DNA from: Rhynchopus sp. YZ270_cl-10
Lineage: Eukaryota > Euglenozoa > Diplonemea > Diplonemida > Diplonemidae
Assembly: GCA_964035575.1 (NCBI GenBank)
Contig: OZ037864.1
Span: forward strand, 372,001 to 436,000
Direction of reading: 5' to 3'
Length of the DNA stretch: 64,000 bases
The notes beneath the pieces were generated by a model. It was not told the origin of the DNA. It saw nothing but the letters and a program-made list of their open reading frames with translations, and made no database searches. Below, one piece after another: positions 51,602-61,640 of this stretch. Made by a program: the position numbers and the translations under genes. The first letter of the stretch is position 1. Every line of letters starts with the position of its first letter.

Positions 51602-53167
51602 TCACTTCTTGATCATAACACCACCTTCCTTTATTTTCCATTTGTTTACTGTTTTGTTAAGGTCATAGAAATGCGCAATGTTGTGCATTTTATCTGCCAT
51701 TGCGACATCGACGAGAGAGACGGGGAGCTTGTTGGGGTCGCAGTGGAGAACCTGCATGAAAGTCACCTTCTTGCCGCAGGGGGACGGCTTCACACGGAAG
51801 CCGACTGAATGGAAGAGACCAACGCAGTTGGAGGTGTTGGGCTTGAAGCGGGGGTCGGTGGTGGACCTGTGGCAGAAGTACATTGTTCCGTCCTTTGCCC
51901 ATCCGATCACACTCAGGAAGAGGAACTCTCTCTTCGCAAGCGGCCAGGGTCCAATCTTGTCGACCTTGAACGCAAGCTTGAGGGTGGCTTCGTCTACCAG
52001 CACGCCTTGGTCGTCGCATTCAGGGGTCAATGCCTTCTTGACGGGGCCGGGTTCGGGGATGTGCTCGATGACCGTCATGACGTCGTTCATTGTCATGTCG
52101 AGAACCTGCTCAGAGCGGTAGGAGTCGTAGTTGGTCTCGGGCTTGGCCTTCTTGGAGAAGGGGAGGTTTGCGTTCAGCTTCTTGCTCCAAATGTCCTTCT
52201 GGAATTCGTATCCTTTGTCTTCGCATTCCGCCGCAAACTCAGCAAGGTACTCATTGGCAATCTTTTCACTCTCGTCGTTCTGTGCAATGTCACCGAGCAG
52301 CATGTTGTCCTGCTTCTTCGTTGGTGGCATCAGACCGTTCATCCGAAGCGCCATCCTCGCAAGGTGCTCGTAGTTGAAGCGGTTGACCTGAACGACCGGG
52401 ATGATGCCACCCCAGTGGTTGAGCTCGTGGATCGTGAAGAAGATGGTTCCGTCTTTGTTCTCCACTTTGATGTGGTCGTACAAAACCTGGTTTTCACACG
52501 ATGGTGTGTCCTCTGTCATCTCAACGAGCACCGTCGCGGAGGTGTCGTTCGCCTCGACAACAGTCTTCTTCAGCTTGTAGTCCCTGCTCTCCAGGAAGTT
52601 CGGCATCTTCACACTCCGTTCGAAGGTGCCTGAGAGCGACATCGGGTCCGCCGCTTCGGACACCATTTTGTCAGACTCCTTCACCTTGGAGTAGGTAAAC
52701 TCCGGGACTGCCCAGCGCATGGCGTACATAAGCGGGGTGACGGAAGGGGCCTGGGGGAATTGGATTTCGATTTTGACGACGTGGAGACCGTCTTTGTGGG
52801 TCTTGACTTTGATGGGGACCTTGTATTTGCCGTGTTCAATGACTTTGTGGGTTTTGAAGTCTCCAGAGGTGAGGTCGGGTGTGGGGGTGGCGGTGGCGGC
52901 GGGGGTGGGTGTGGGTGTGGATGATGCGGCTGCCGCGAGGTTAGGCGCAGTAGCGGCAGGGGAGAAGGCAGGCGACGTGGTGTCAGCATCTGCAGGCGGC
53001 AGCGCGCTCCCCCTCCTCCGTGTTGCAGGTGCCGAACTCAGCAGGGCCGGCGCCGACGCAGACAGTTGCCCCCTCTCCCCAGTAAACGTCTTCCAGCTGT
53101 ACTTCGCACTGTCCGTACAACCCGGAGGCCTGATACGGCACCTCCTGTTCCCATTCGTCACTCCCAT
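51602..53167 (-). CDS. START-like lipid-binding protein, 521 aa
   Basis: A soluble protein. The N-terminal 100 residues are low-complexity (Ala, Pro, Thr, Ser). Residues about 110-150 form a short beta-rich segment. Two regions resemble the START/SRPBCC lipid-transfer fold: about 165-275 (VSEAADPMSLSGTFERSV to WGGIIPVVQVNRFNYEHLARMAL) and about 395-505 (WPLAKREFLFLSVIGWAKDG through VTFMQVLHCDPNKLPVSLVD). The second has the usual START pattern of W-P-x-x-R-E/D-F followed by beta strands and a final amphipathic helix. The bound ligand cannot be told from sequence. I choose the ATG at 53165-53167 because the longer upstream frame is poly-Ser and Phe-rich, a translated CT-repeat tract, and because TTTATTTACAG lies 11 bases before this ATG. 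There is no membrane segment. Confidence 0.75.
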   Translation of the reverse strand: MGVTNGNRRCRIRPPGCTDSAKYSWKTFTGERGQLSASAPALLSSAPATRRRGSALPPADADTTSPAFSPAATAPNLAAAASSTPTPTPAATATPTPDLTSGDFKTHKVIEHGKYKVPIKVKTHKDGLHVVKIEIQFPQAPSVTPLMYAMRWAVPEFTYSKVKESDKMVSEAADPMSLSGTFERSVKMPNFLESRDYKLKKTVVEANDTSATVLVEMTEDTPSCENQVLYDHIKVENKDGTIFFTIHELNHWGGIIPVVQVNRFNYEHLARMALRMNGLMPPTKKQDNMLLGDIAQNDESEKIANEYLAEFAAECEDKGYEFQKDIWSKKLNANLPFSKKAKPETNYDSYRSEQVLDMTMNDVMTVIEHIPEPGPVKKALTPECDDQGVLVDEATLKLAFKVDKIGPWPLAKREFLFLSVIGWAKDGTMYFCHRSTTDPRFKPNTSNCVGLFHSVGFRVKPSPCGKKVTFMQVLHCDPNKLPVSLVDVAMADKMHNIAHFYDLNKTVNKWKIKEGGVMIKK

Positions 53168-53178
53168 TGTTGCGATGG

Positions 53179-53262
53179 CTGTAAATAAACAGGCCCTTTG
53201 GTGGAATAGAGAGAGAGAGGGAGGGGAGGAGGAGGAGGAAGAGGAGGAAGAGGAGGAAGAGG
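53179..53262 (-). promoter_or_regulatory. Long CT/CCT pyrimidine tract with acceptor AG before the START-like gene
   Basis: On the coding strand an approximately 50-base tract of CCT/CTT repeats and CT dinucleotides ends at about 53211. It is followed by TTTATTTACAG (AG at 53179-53180), 11 bases before the ATG. It has the form of a spliced-leader or 5'UTR-intron acceptor. Confidence 0.55.
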
Positions 53263-53997
53263 TAAATTGAGGGGTGGATTTTTTTTTTTGCAGGTATATT
53301 TTTGGTGTTCGGCCACGATCCAAAAAGAAGGGGAAAAAAAAATACAAATAAGAAGCCTCCCCCCTCCCACCATGGTGTATTGAGATAAGGAAATGGGAAA
53401 AAAGATAACCGTGTGACGTTTGCATGAAAATATGAACCCCCCCTCCCCCAGCCCCCCAGCCCCTCCCCACGAAACAACACTTAACGAACCAGAGTTTTGT
53501 ACTTTATTTTGTTTTGTTACACTTTTGCTTCGTTTTACTTTTTTTTCAATACTGAAATTGACAAATGGTAACAAGGTATTGAATAGAGAAAGAGGCTGAA
53601 CAGATGAGCACACACACACTTCTCTGTGCTTAACCACCTTTAAAAAAAATTCCCCTCCCCCTTCGCTTTTGGGTCTTTGAGATCTACGACCGCAAAAGCC
53701 TTGAAGAACACTTTTCTTCCATCTTTATACACCCCACAGTTCCCAAGGACACAACTATATCATTTATAATAGAGCCCACAGACAAGACAAAAACGTACAT
53801 AATATATGAGAGGGACGAGGACACACAACACATCTCCTGACCATTTCCTAAACCAAAAAAAAAAGCACAGAACATCAGGGGAGGAACGCCGTTCTAGAAA
53901 AAAAACGCCAAAAAAAAAAGAGAATTTTTTTCACCTCACAATCTAAAAAGGCAAGATAACCCTAAACCCTCGTCTTCAATTACCTCAAGAAAACAAA

Positions 53998-54063
53998 GAG
54001 AAGTTGAAAGTGCAAAACGCCTTCGCCGTTCATCGGCGGACGCAAGGTACTGGTTCTCCGCGG
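53998..54063 (+). repeat. Dispersed repeat motif B, best preserved copy
   Basis: AAGTTGAAAGTGCAAAACGC, then GTTCATCGGCGGACGCAAGG and TACTGGTTCTCCGCGG. A degenerate A (AGATAACCCTAAACCCTCG) precedes it at 53952, so this is again A then B. An internal CGCCG/CGGCG hairpin is present here but not kept in other copies. Confidence 0.65.
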
Positions 54064-54913
54064 GGTAACAAACGATGGTATTTTGCCCCTTCTGCTCCCT
54101 TTAGATTTGTCTAGGATGGCTACGGGGCCTCCCTACAATATTCTGATAAAGTCCCTCATCCTCCTGAGCCCTGAAGTGACGTGGTGGTAGCAAAGTAGCT
54201 AACATGCGCACACCCCAGCTGCTAGCACTCCCCCCCCCTTAGTGAAAATAGTGTCTTTTTTTTATCGTAGTATCGACACATCACCTGCCCAGGTTCTGTG
54301 CACTACTTTTTTTTAAGGAAAACTGTAGGCACACAGTCATTTTACCCAGCCTCTTTTGGGACTGGGGGGGGACTACACTGGATTACAAAAATCAAGGAAG
54401 CCGCGGAAAATGTGTGTGTTTGAAAGCAAAAAAGTGGACAGTTCTTAAGAGTGAACCATTGCCCATAATGTGTGTGTCTGCATACGAAAAAAGAGAACAA
54501 AAACAATGGTTGAGATAGATCTTCACGGAGGGACTGTTTGTGATGTGCGAATAAGTGTATGAAGGGGTTGGGGGGGCGGTGTTTGTGTCACCTGGATCGT
54601 CATAATTGTCGTAAAAAAAGGAGGGGAGAAGCTCAATCCTTCGGACAACAAGGCTCTTTCTGTTGGAATCATCCCCTTCGATGGAAGATGAAAACAGATG
54701 TAAACGGACTCGTTTTTTTGTGCAGTTCTTTCAAAGCGAGAATGATTGTGTAGCTTTACTGTGTTTGGCAAATCGTCCATCAAGGGTGGGCTTTGCTGCC
54801 CATATGGCACCCTAAAGGGGTGACTATCGTGTCATCTTGGCTAGGATCAGGTCACAGATTCTGTACAGAGAAAAAAGATAGTGTATCCTCAAAGAAAAAA
54901 TTGATTGAGTGAG

Positions 54914-54945
54914 GTAAGTCTCGCGCTTCAGTCACCTAAAACAAA
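54914..54945 (+). repeat. Dispersed repeat motif A, partial
   Basis: GTAAGTCTCGCGCTTCAGTC followed by ACCTAAAA. Confidence 0.45.
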
Positions 54946-55130
54946 ATACTTTGAAGAATGTATGCTTGCAATCAGAACTCGCCGAGAGTAGATCTTGAAG
55001 AAAAAAAAAAGGAAAACAGGCACTCTGCTGAGCAGATACAGCACTGGAGCAGCACAAAAAAAAAAAAAAGAAAAAAATCTAACAGGGGCAGAAAAAGATG
55101 AAGTGAAAAGAAAAATTTTATAAAGATGAA

Positions 55131-55160
55131 CCTGAGCCCTCTCTGTGCATAGTCACCATG
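55131..55160 (+). repeat. Dispersed repeat motif A
   Basis: AAAGATGAACCTGAGCCCTC followed by TGCATAGTCACC. Confidence 0.6.
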
Positions 55161-55602
55161 CAAAAAAATAAAATAAAACTGGGGAGATGAATGTGGCATC
55201 ACTGCCTTTGCTACGCAGACACACCAACTGTCTTACTACTTATTAAGCTATGTGAAGCTCATCCTTGCGTGTCTACGCCCAACCCAACCAAGTTTCAAAG
55301 CTGGAACGATAACCTGATGGAGTACCCCACCCTGGCACATGGCACAACACATCAGAAAAAAAAACCCCCCTCGACAGAGGGGCACTCATATATAAGGGCC
55401 TTCTGCGGTAACAATTGATATCAAGAACACACATGACACATCCCCGTTTTTTGAAGAAACAGGGGAAAAAAATGAAAAAATTATAGGATGAGGAAGCAAT
55501 GCTCAACCTTGGTGTACAGAATCAAGGAGAGATAAAGGTAGCCAGTAAATCCGTGTCAACAATACCTGGTTCTGTACAAAAAAAAGAAGAAAAAAAAAAC
55601 TT

Positions 55603-55756
55603 GAAAGATGAATGTTCCTTTGCTGCGCACATCGTTAAAGAGGAAAGGTTCATCAGATGCGAGCAGCCTCTTGTACTGAAACACTTCAAGGAAGAAAGAG
55701 GTGAAGTTGAAAGCGCAAACGCCTCTGCAGACGCCAACACTGGTTTCTCCGCAGGC
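55603..55756 (+). repeat. Composite A+B repeat, spread out
   Basis: A weak A (AAAGATGAATGTTCCTTTGC) at 55603 is followed, about 80 bases on, by B at 55702-55756 (GAAGTTGAAAGCGCAAACGC, then GACGCCAACACTGGTTTCTC). Confidence 0.5.
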
Positions 55757-55993
55757 TATGGAACTAGCATAAGAAAAAGAGCAAACAAAAAAAAAAAAAA
55801 AAGACGTTTCTGGTGCTCCAGAGGGGTCGATATTGACAGGTCGTTGACGTAAGGGGGGGTGCCATTTTTTAATTTTCCCTCACAATTTTGAGTGGGGGAA
55901 AAACACACACACAAAATGCAATGGTAAATTTTAAAAAGGGCATACCCCCCTATTGACAGGTTGAGTTGACCGATTTCCCATAGCACCAGTTTC

Positions 55994-56032
55994 TAAGATG
56001 AACCTAAGCCTCACCTGAAACAGTCACCTAGG
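55994..56032 (+). repeat. Dispersed repeat motif A, best preserved copy
   Basis: TAAGATGAACCTAAGCCTCA, then CAGTCACCTA. It serves as the reference for the family. Confidence 0.65.
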
Positions 56033-56659
56033 GTAGTGTTTGAGTAATAGGGGAAGTGCGAATCACGGCAAAAAAAAAAAAATATAAAAAAATCAAAATC
56101 AAAAACTGTGAAGGGGTGAAATAAAAACGAAATTCTGTTGTGGGGGTCTCTCTGCACTGCAGAAGGTAGTTGAAGAGGATCCCCATTTATTTTGTTTACT
56201 TTCTCTTTTCTACGGTGTCACACAGGAATCATTGCAACAAAAAAAACAAAACAAAAAAAACCCCCAAAATGTACAAAAGGAACACACACTGTCTCTCATC
56301 TGCCCACAGAGGGAAATGAAGGGGGCTTGGGAGGGTTGTGGGTAAACAAAAATTCGGTACAACACATAACTACTCAATGCAGGGCGGGGGAAGTGTATAT
56401 AATATCTTTTTAAAAAAAACCCAAAATCTCCTGAAAAACTACGTTTTTTTGCTGTGTTCTTTGAAATTTTTCAATTTAAAAGGGAGGGGCGTTGGCATAT
56501 GCATTTTTTTTCTGTTGTTGCATCTCAGCCCTTGCCCCTCCCTCTCGTACTCTATTTGGGACGCAAGAGTTCTCTTTTTTGTGTCCTCTTTGTCACAGTG
56601 TGCCCTATCCCCCCCATCCCCACCCCTTGAAAGATGTACGGCGCCCTAGAATCGCAGCT

Positions 56660-59600
56660 CTATTTATAGTCGGTCTGGAGGCGACGCTTCTGCAGGATTG
56701 AGGCAAGCTCGTCGTCCATTGCTTCTTCGCCCGCCTGTGTTGTGCATGGTGTTTTTTATATATGGGTCGATTTCAAAACCCCCCCCCCCCCAAAAGTTCT
56801 TTTTTGTCTTTTTCATGATATAGGCAGTTTTTTTGCAGTCTGAGGTCCGGAACCGCCCCAAAAACGATTTTCTGGGAGGTTTTGGGAGGTTTTGGGGCGA
56901 AATGGACCTTTTTTGACCATTTTTATGGTATTTTTAGGCTGTTTTTGGCCCTTCTTCTTACACAGCCTATTGGGGGTCAAAATAGCTATTTTTGACCAAA
57001 AAACATCAAATAAGCACCAAGAAAAGTGCCAAATGTGCCCAAAACAGGTCGGATTGGGCTCACAGCCCATTTTTGGGATATATTTGGGCCAACGGAGGCC
57101 TCCTGGCGTCAAATAAATTGTGTTTTTTGGTCAAAAATAGCTATTTTGACCCCCAATAGGCTGTGTAAGAAGAAGGGCCAAAAACAGCCTAAAAATACCA
57201 TAAAAATGGTCAAAAAAGGTCCATTTCGCCCCAAAACCTCCCAAAACCTCCCAGAAAATCGTTTTTGGGGCGGTTCCGGACCTCAGACTGCAAAAAAACT
57301 GCCTATATCATGAAAAAGACAAAAAAGAACTTTTGGGGGGGGGGGGGGGTTTTGAAATCGACCCATATTTTCTTTTTTGAAACTTGGTTGTATTAGTGTC
57401 GACACCCCGAGGATGAACTCCACTACTTTTTTGATAAATTGTAGTGCACGCAACACATACCTGCTGGGAGTATACTGGCGCTGCTTCGAGGATGAGGGTG
57501 CCCTTTGGCTGCAGCTCGATGGTGTGGGTGTAGTTGGCACCTGCTTGGAACATGTCTAACGAGAGGCGGAGGGGCGCTTGCGCGACGGTTTCACGGCCCA
57601 CCGTTACCTGTAGTGTGGAGAAGGGTGAAGGTGGGAGGTGGGGGGGAAGAAAGAGTATCGTGGGGGATATTTGCATACCTTTGTAAGAAGCGTCATCGGG
57701 AAGGTGCTGCCTGGGACCGTGACCTTGAGACGTTGGTCCCACTTAAAGGTGTCGGTAGCAGAGGAGGTAACGCGTGTCTTGCGTGCCTTCTGGTCGGGCG
57801 CGTTTTTGACTGCGAGGGAGACTGCGGTGGATGGTTTGTCGGACTTAGGGATGGGCGCGTTTTGAACGGATTTGACGGTGATGTCGAGTGCAGAGGGGAC
57901 GTGCTTGGATGGTTCCTTGCCCTTAGCGGGCTTGGTGGGGACGGGTGCAGGGGCGGGTGCCGGGGGCTCCTCGTCGCCCCAGCCGTCCTCCCCTTCGTCA
58001 CCCCAGTCTTCGTCGTCGCCCCAGTCAACACCGTCGTCGTCCCACTCTTCGTCACCCCAGTCCTCGTCGTCTCCATCCTTTTCGTCACCCCAATCCTCGT
58101 CCTTCCCGTTCTTAGCAGGTGTCTCATCCCAGTCGTCTTCCTTAACAGGCTTCTTGGCAGGTGCCTCATCCCAGTCGTCTTCCTCCTTTGCAGGCTTTTT
58201 GGTAGGTTTTGCAGCAGGCTCGTCCCAGTCGTCCTCTTCGGCTGCCTTCTTGGCTCCAGGGAGGCCGACCTTGCGGAGAACTGGGCGTTCTTCTGCACCC
58301 CAGTCGTCGTCCTGTTTGTCAAGGTGCTTGATGGGGGCCTTCTTGCGTGGTGCGGCTTCCTCCTCCCAGTCGTCTTCTGCGGCTTTCTTTGCAGGTTTTG
58401 CCTTCGCTTTTGGCTTTGGTTTCGGCTTTGTGGCTGGCGCAGATTCGCCCCAGTCATCGTCTTCCTTTGCGGCCTTGGAAGGTGCGGGGGTCTCATCCCA
58501 GTCGTCTTCCTTAACAGGCTTCTTGGCAGGTGCCTCATCCCAGTCGTCTTCCTCCTTTGCAGGCTTTTTGGTAGGTTTTGCAGCAGGCTCGTCCCAGTCG
58601 TCCTCTTCGGCTGCCTTCTTGGCTCCAGGGAGGCCGACCTTGCGGAGAACTGGGCGTTCTTCTGCACCCCAGTCGTCGTCCTGTTTGTCAAGATGCTTGA
58701 TGGGGGCCTTCTTGCGTGGTGCGGCTTCCTCCTCCCAGTCGTCTTCTGCTGCAGCCTTCTTTGCAGGCTTTGCCTTCGCTTTAGAGGCGGGTGGGTCCTC
58801 CCAGCCGTCCTCCTCTTCCCCGGAGGGTGTGTTCTTTGGGGGAAGCTTTTTCGCAGGCTTGGCTGCTTCTGGTTCATCCCAGTCGTCGTCTGCAGCTGCA
58901 GGCTTGGGGGGTGGTGTCTCCTCCCAGTCATCGTCTGCTGGGGCAGCCTGCTTCGGCTTCTCAACATGACGAAGCTTTGGCTGTTCTTCCTCCCAGTCAT
59001 CTTCTTCTTTCGCCTTCGTCTTAACCGCCTTTTTAGGCTTGGCTGGAACGTCTTCTTCCCAGTCGTCCTCTTTTTCTTTTGCTGCCTTTTTGGTTTTTTT
59101 CTTGGGGGCAGGGGCGGCGGCTGCTGGTGCAGGTGTGTCCCAATCCTCCTCTGCTTCGTCTGGTTTGGGTTTTGTCTCGGCAGGAGTGTCTTTTGCTTCC
59201 TTTGCCTTTGCGGGGATTGGTGTGTCGTCCTCCCATTCCTCCTTCTCTTCGATGGGTTTCTTTTCCTTCTCGGGCTCCTGTTTTTTCGTCTTTTTCGCCG
59301 ATTTTTTCGGCGATTTTTGCGGCAAAATAGCAGCCTCTTCCCAATCATCATCCGGTTTAACATCAGGTTTAGCAGTGCCGACCGCAGCGTCGTCGCCTTC
59401 ATCCCACTCCTCCTCCTTTTCTTTCTCCTTCTCCTTCTCCTTTTGTGGAACCGGAACCGGAAGTGGAAGTGGGTCGTCCTTCGCATCCCAATCCTCCTCC
59501 TTCTCCTCCTTCTTCTTCTCGCTGTCCTTCTTCTGCAATGGTACTGCAGCGTCTGCGCCCCATTCATCTTCCTCTTTTACCTTCTTTTTGGGTTTTTTCT

Positions 59601-60957
59601 TCTCCTTCGGCTTCTTCCCCGCAGGAGGAGATGCAACAGCAACAGGCACCGCAGCGTCACCCCACTCATCCTCTTCTTCCGCCTTTTTGTCTGCCTCCTT
59701 CGCCAGCACTGCAGCCTTTGGTAGCGAGAGTGCCGACCCTTCCCCCCAATCTCCACCAGATTGGTTTGAGGACACAGACCTTCCCTTCTTCTTTTTGCTT
59801 TTCGCGACCGGAGGTGTTTCGACCCGCGGAGGGGTTGCTGGGGGCGGAACTGCAGGAGGGGGTACCGGATGTTCCCTGGGGGTGGGGAGTTTGATGGGGG
59901 CGTGGTTTTCACGGATTTGGCGGTTTTGTTCGGATTGTCTGAGAGCGTCTTCCACCTCATCGACGTAGTCTGGTGTTCCGTGGGTTCCGTTGGAGTGGAT
60001 GGATGAGCGTCGTTGCGATTCCTCTGGTTGACGGTCGTCGAGGAGGGGGAGCTCTCCTTCTTGCATTTCGACGTCGCTACGACCTTGTTGTGTGCGTGGA
60101 CGTTTTGTCTTTTTGAAGAAGAGGAACGCAATATACGCCAGCACCGCCGCCACAATACAGAACGCCACCGCCGCCACCGCCATCCCGGGCACCCCGCTCT
60201 CCTCCTCCTCCGGCTGCAACGCTTTAATCGCAAAGCACGGAAACGACGCCCCCTTCGGCAACGGCTCCGAACTCCCCCCTTCACACACATCACAGGCATA
60301 TTGCTTTGTGTTCACCCCAAACGCGGCCTGCTTTGTACACCCTGCATCCAAATAACGCGATGCAGTGACAGTCGTCCAATCGCTTTCATCTTGGTCATTC
60401 TTTGTTGTTACGACACGAAGATAATAATTTGGGACAGCTCCGGTGCAGTCACGCATTTGAACGCAACGGTCGAGACCAAATGCGAAGGACCTTCCATTGC
60501 AGTCTCCGTTGCAGAAGGTGACCTGCATACCGCAGGATTCGAGGGTGATTTCCTTGGTGCCGGTTGCGTGGACGTACCATTGAGAAAGCTCTTCGAAGAC
60601 GTCTTGGGAGGTGGTTTTGCTTGCGAGGGAAACGCAGGAGTCTCCGGCGAAGTTTTGCTCGCGAACCGAATCGTCTCCCCCACCTATGGCCCACGCGCCG
60701 CCTCCTTGGGTGCACCAGAAGATGTAGTACAACCCGGTGTCATTCCAATTCGGTGCTGTCGTGCTCGGAGCGATCCCCAAATGATACGTAGGCTTCTCCG
60801 CAACCCTTCTAGTAGGATGCTCAGCGTACCATCCATTGTAGTCCGCATCAAACCCCGTCAAATTGAACGACGATCCCTTGCATTTATCATAATCCGCATG
60901 AACTGTCTGAACCGCAAGCGTGAATGCTGCCACCAACACGCACGCCTTCGAAGGCAT
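56660..60957 (-). CDS. Type I membrane protein with about 30 tryptophan-acidic motifs and a C2-like end, three exons, about 1,166 aa
   Basis: The exons (coding order) are 60957-57679, 57607-57461 and 56734-56660. The introns are phase 0, GTATG...ACAG. A signal peptide (residues 1-21) leads into a cysteine-containing lumenal domain to about 250, then a membrane helix at 256-281 and a basic stop-transfer. The cytoplasmic tail of about 740 residues is disordered and alternates Lys/Pro/Ala linkers with about 30 motifs of the form [DE]W[DEG] (DDDWGAEE, EEDDWDEAPA). It ends with a very acidic DEDWGDE cluster. Residues about 1023-1142, joined across intron 1, look like a C2 domain (LDITVKSVQNAPIPK... 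KTRVTSSATDTFKWDQRL). The last exon adds 24 residues ending TDYK. Similar W-acidic motifs are known to bind kinesin light chain or delta-COP; applying that here is inference. An acceptor-like CTCTTATTCAG lies 14 bases before the ATG; the longer upstream frame is poly-Pro. Confidence 0.85.
56763..57365. mobile_element. Foldback (MITE-like) element in the last intron of the W-acidic gene
   Basis: Two inverted arms, 56763-57005 and 57121-57365, are identical over about 243 bases except for the length of one C/G run (13 versus 15). They surround a 115-bp spacer. The ends read TGGGTCGATTTC/GAAATCGACCCA and are flanked by TA on both sides, compatible with a TA target duplication of Tc1/mariner-type elements. 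There is no transposase, so it would be non-autonomous. Identity of the arms indicates recent insertion or active homogenisation. The whole element is removed if the 726-bp intron is spliced. Confidence 0.75.
57372..57440 (+). repeat. Dispersed repeat D, copy 2
   Basis: AACTTGGTTGTATTAGTGT, GACACCC, CTCCACTA and TTTTTTGATA, matching 24347-24410. It lies in the same intron as the foldback element, between it and the 5' splice site, antisense to the gene. Confidence 0.65.
58122..58790. repeat. Coding tandem duplication in the W-acidic tail, period 369 bp
   Basis: The blocks beginning at 58122 and 58491 are nearly identical for about 290 bases. They encode the same series of five or six W-acidic motifs including APRKKAPIKHLDKQ. 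The 123-codon spacing keeps the frame. The duplication is recent and increases motif number. Confidence 0.85.
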
Positions 60958-60971
60958 TGGCGTGTTTTGGC

Positions 60972-61020
60972 CTGAATAAGAGGGTGAAAAGGGAGGGGGA
61001 GGGGGTGGTGGTGGGGGTGT
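60972..61020 (-). promoter_or_regulatory. Pyrimidine tract and acceptor AG before the W-acidic gene
   Basis: On the coding strand a C-rich tract with CCACC and CCCTCC repeats ends in CACCCTCTTATTCAG (AG at 60972-60973), 14 bases before the ATG. It is a textbook 3' splice-site shape. Confidence 0.55.
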
Positions 61021-61570
61021 AGGGAGAAAAAAGGGTTGAGAATTGAATTGAAAGCTTTTTTTTCGTTCCAAATAAAATAAGGCGTACAGAGGGGGGGCTT
61101 TTTGGGATTTGGAAATTTTGTTTAGGGACGCATAGCCTCTGGGGGAGGGGGAGGGGGAGGAAGAGGGAAAATGAAAGAAAATCTTGAAGAGAGTGAGCGT
61201 GCCCTGATGCTATGGGTCGCACCCACATCACGTCTTTTCAATAGGGGGGAGGTACAATACAAGAAGGTGGTTTTCCCTCTTCAGGCCGCACTGAAGCAAA
61301 CAAAAAAAAAAAGAAGAAGAAAATGGCAAACACACAGAGCTCAGAACAAAACGGAATAGCTGTGAAACTGAACAACACCCATTTACGGGCGCACAAAGTG
61401 ACGTTTTTTTTTTAATTAGTACAAACGCCACTGGGACTCAAGCAATACCAAATCAAAAATGAGACTTCCACCCCTCACGAAACCCCCATGCAGTCCACAG
61501 AAACCTTCTTTTTCGGCAACTGAAGGGAGCTCCGCTATGGGGGGAAAAAGGTACCATTTGTAATAAAAAC

Positions 61571-61640
61571 TGTGGTTGTTGATGCAGGCACCTCCGACTG
61601 ACCCACATACGATGCCAGCCATCCGGATGAAAGCACAAAA
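61571..61640 (+). repeat. Dispersed repeat C, copy 2
   Basis: GTTGATGCAGGCACCTCCGA, CTGACCCAC, GATGCCAGC and GGATGAAAGCACAAAA, matching 5611-5670 in the same orientation with two small insertions. Confidence 0.65.

Larger units (their letters stand above)
53168..56659. other. Long intergenic region with many repeats, no supported gene
   Basis: This 3.5-kb region carries the densest group of motif A and B copies: a weak A at about 53614-53640, a weak A at 53952 followed by B at 53998, then A at 54914, 55131 and 55994 and an A+B pair at 55603-55756. Homopolymers are frequent. No frame resembles a protein. Confidence 0.6.

Noticed and set aside
53168-53470. A 101-residue N-terminal extension of the START-like frame containing poly-Ser.
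   Set aside because: It is the translation of a CT/CCT pyrimidine tract followed by an acceptor-like TTTACAG, so it is more likely untranslated.
14528-54063. Motif B as a tRNA-derived SINE or structured RNA gene.
   Set aside because: No convincing A and B box promoter pair was found, and the small CGCCG/CGGCG hairpin seen in the 53998 copy is not kept in the others.
56813-57313. Matching reading frames on both strands of the foldback element ending in the same 60 residues.
   Set aside because: Identical frames in mirror positions follow from the inverted arms. There is no recognisable protein and the arms lie within an intron.
57505-59968. Long plus-strand open frames opposite the W-acidic tail.
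   Set aside because: They are shadows of Lys/Glu/Asp/Pro-rich repeated codons read backwards, giving runs of Ser, Phe, Val and Leu without domain content.
60958-61071. A poly-Pro N-terminal extension of the W-acidic protein.
   Set aside because: It reads through the C-rich pyrimidine tract and would bury the clear signal peptide that starts at MPSKACVLVAAF.
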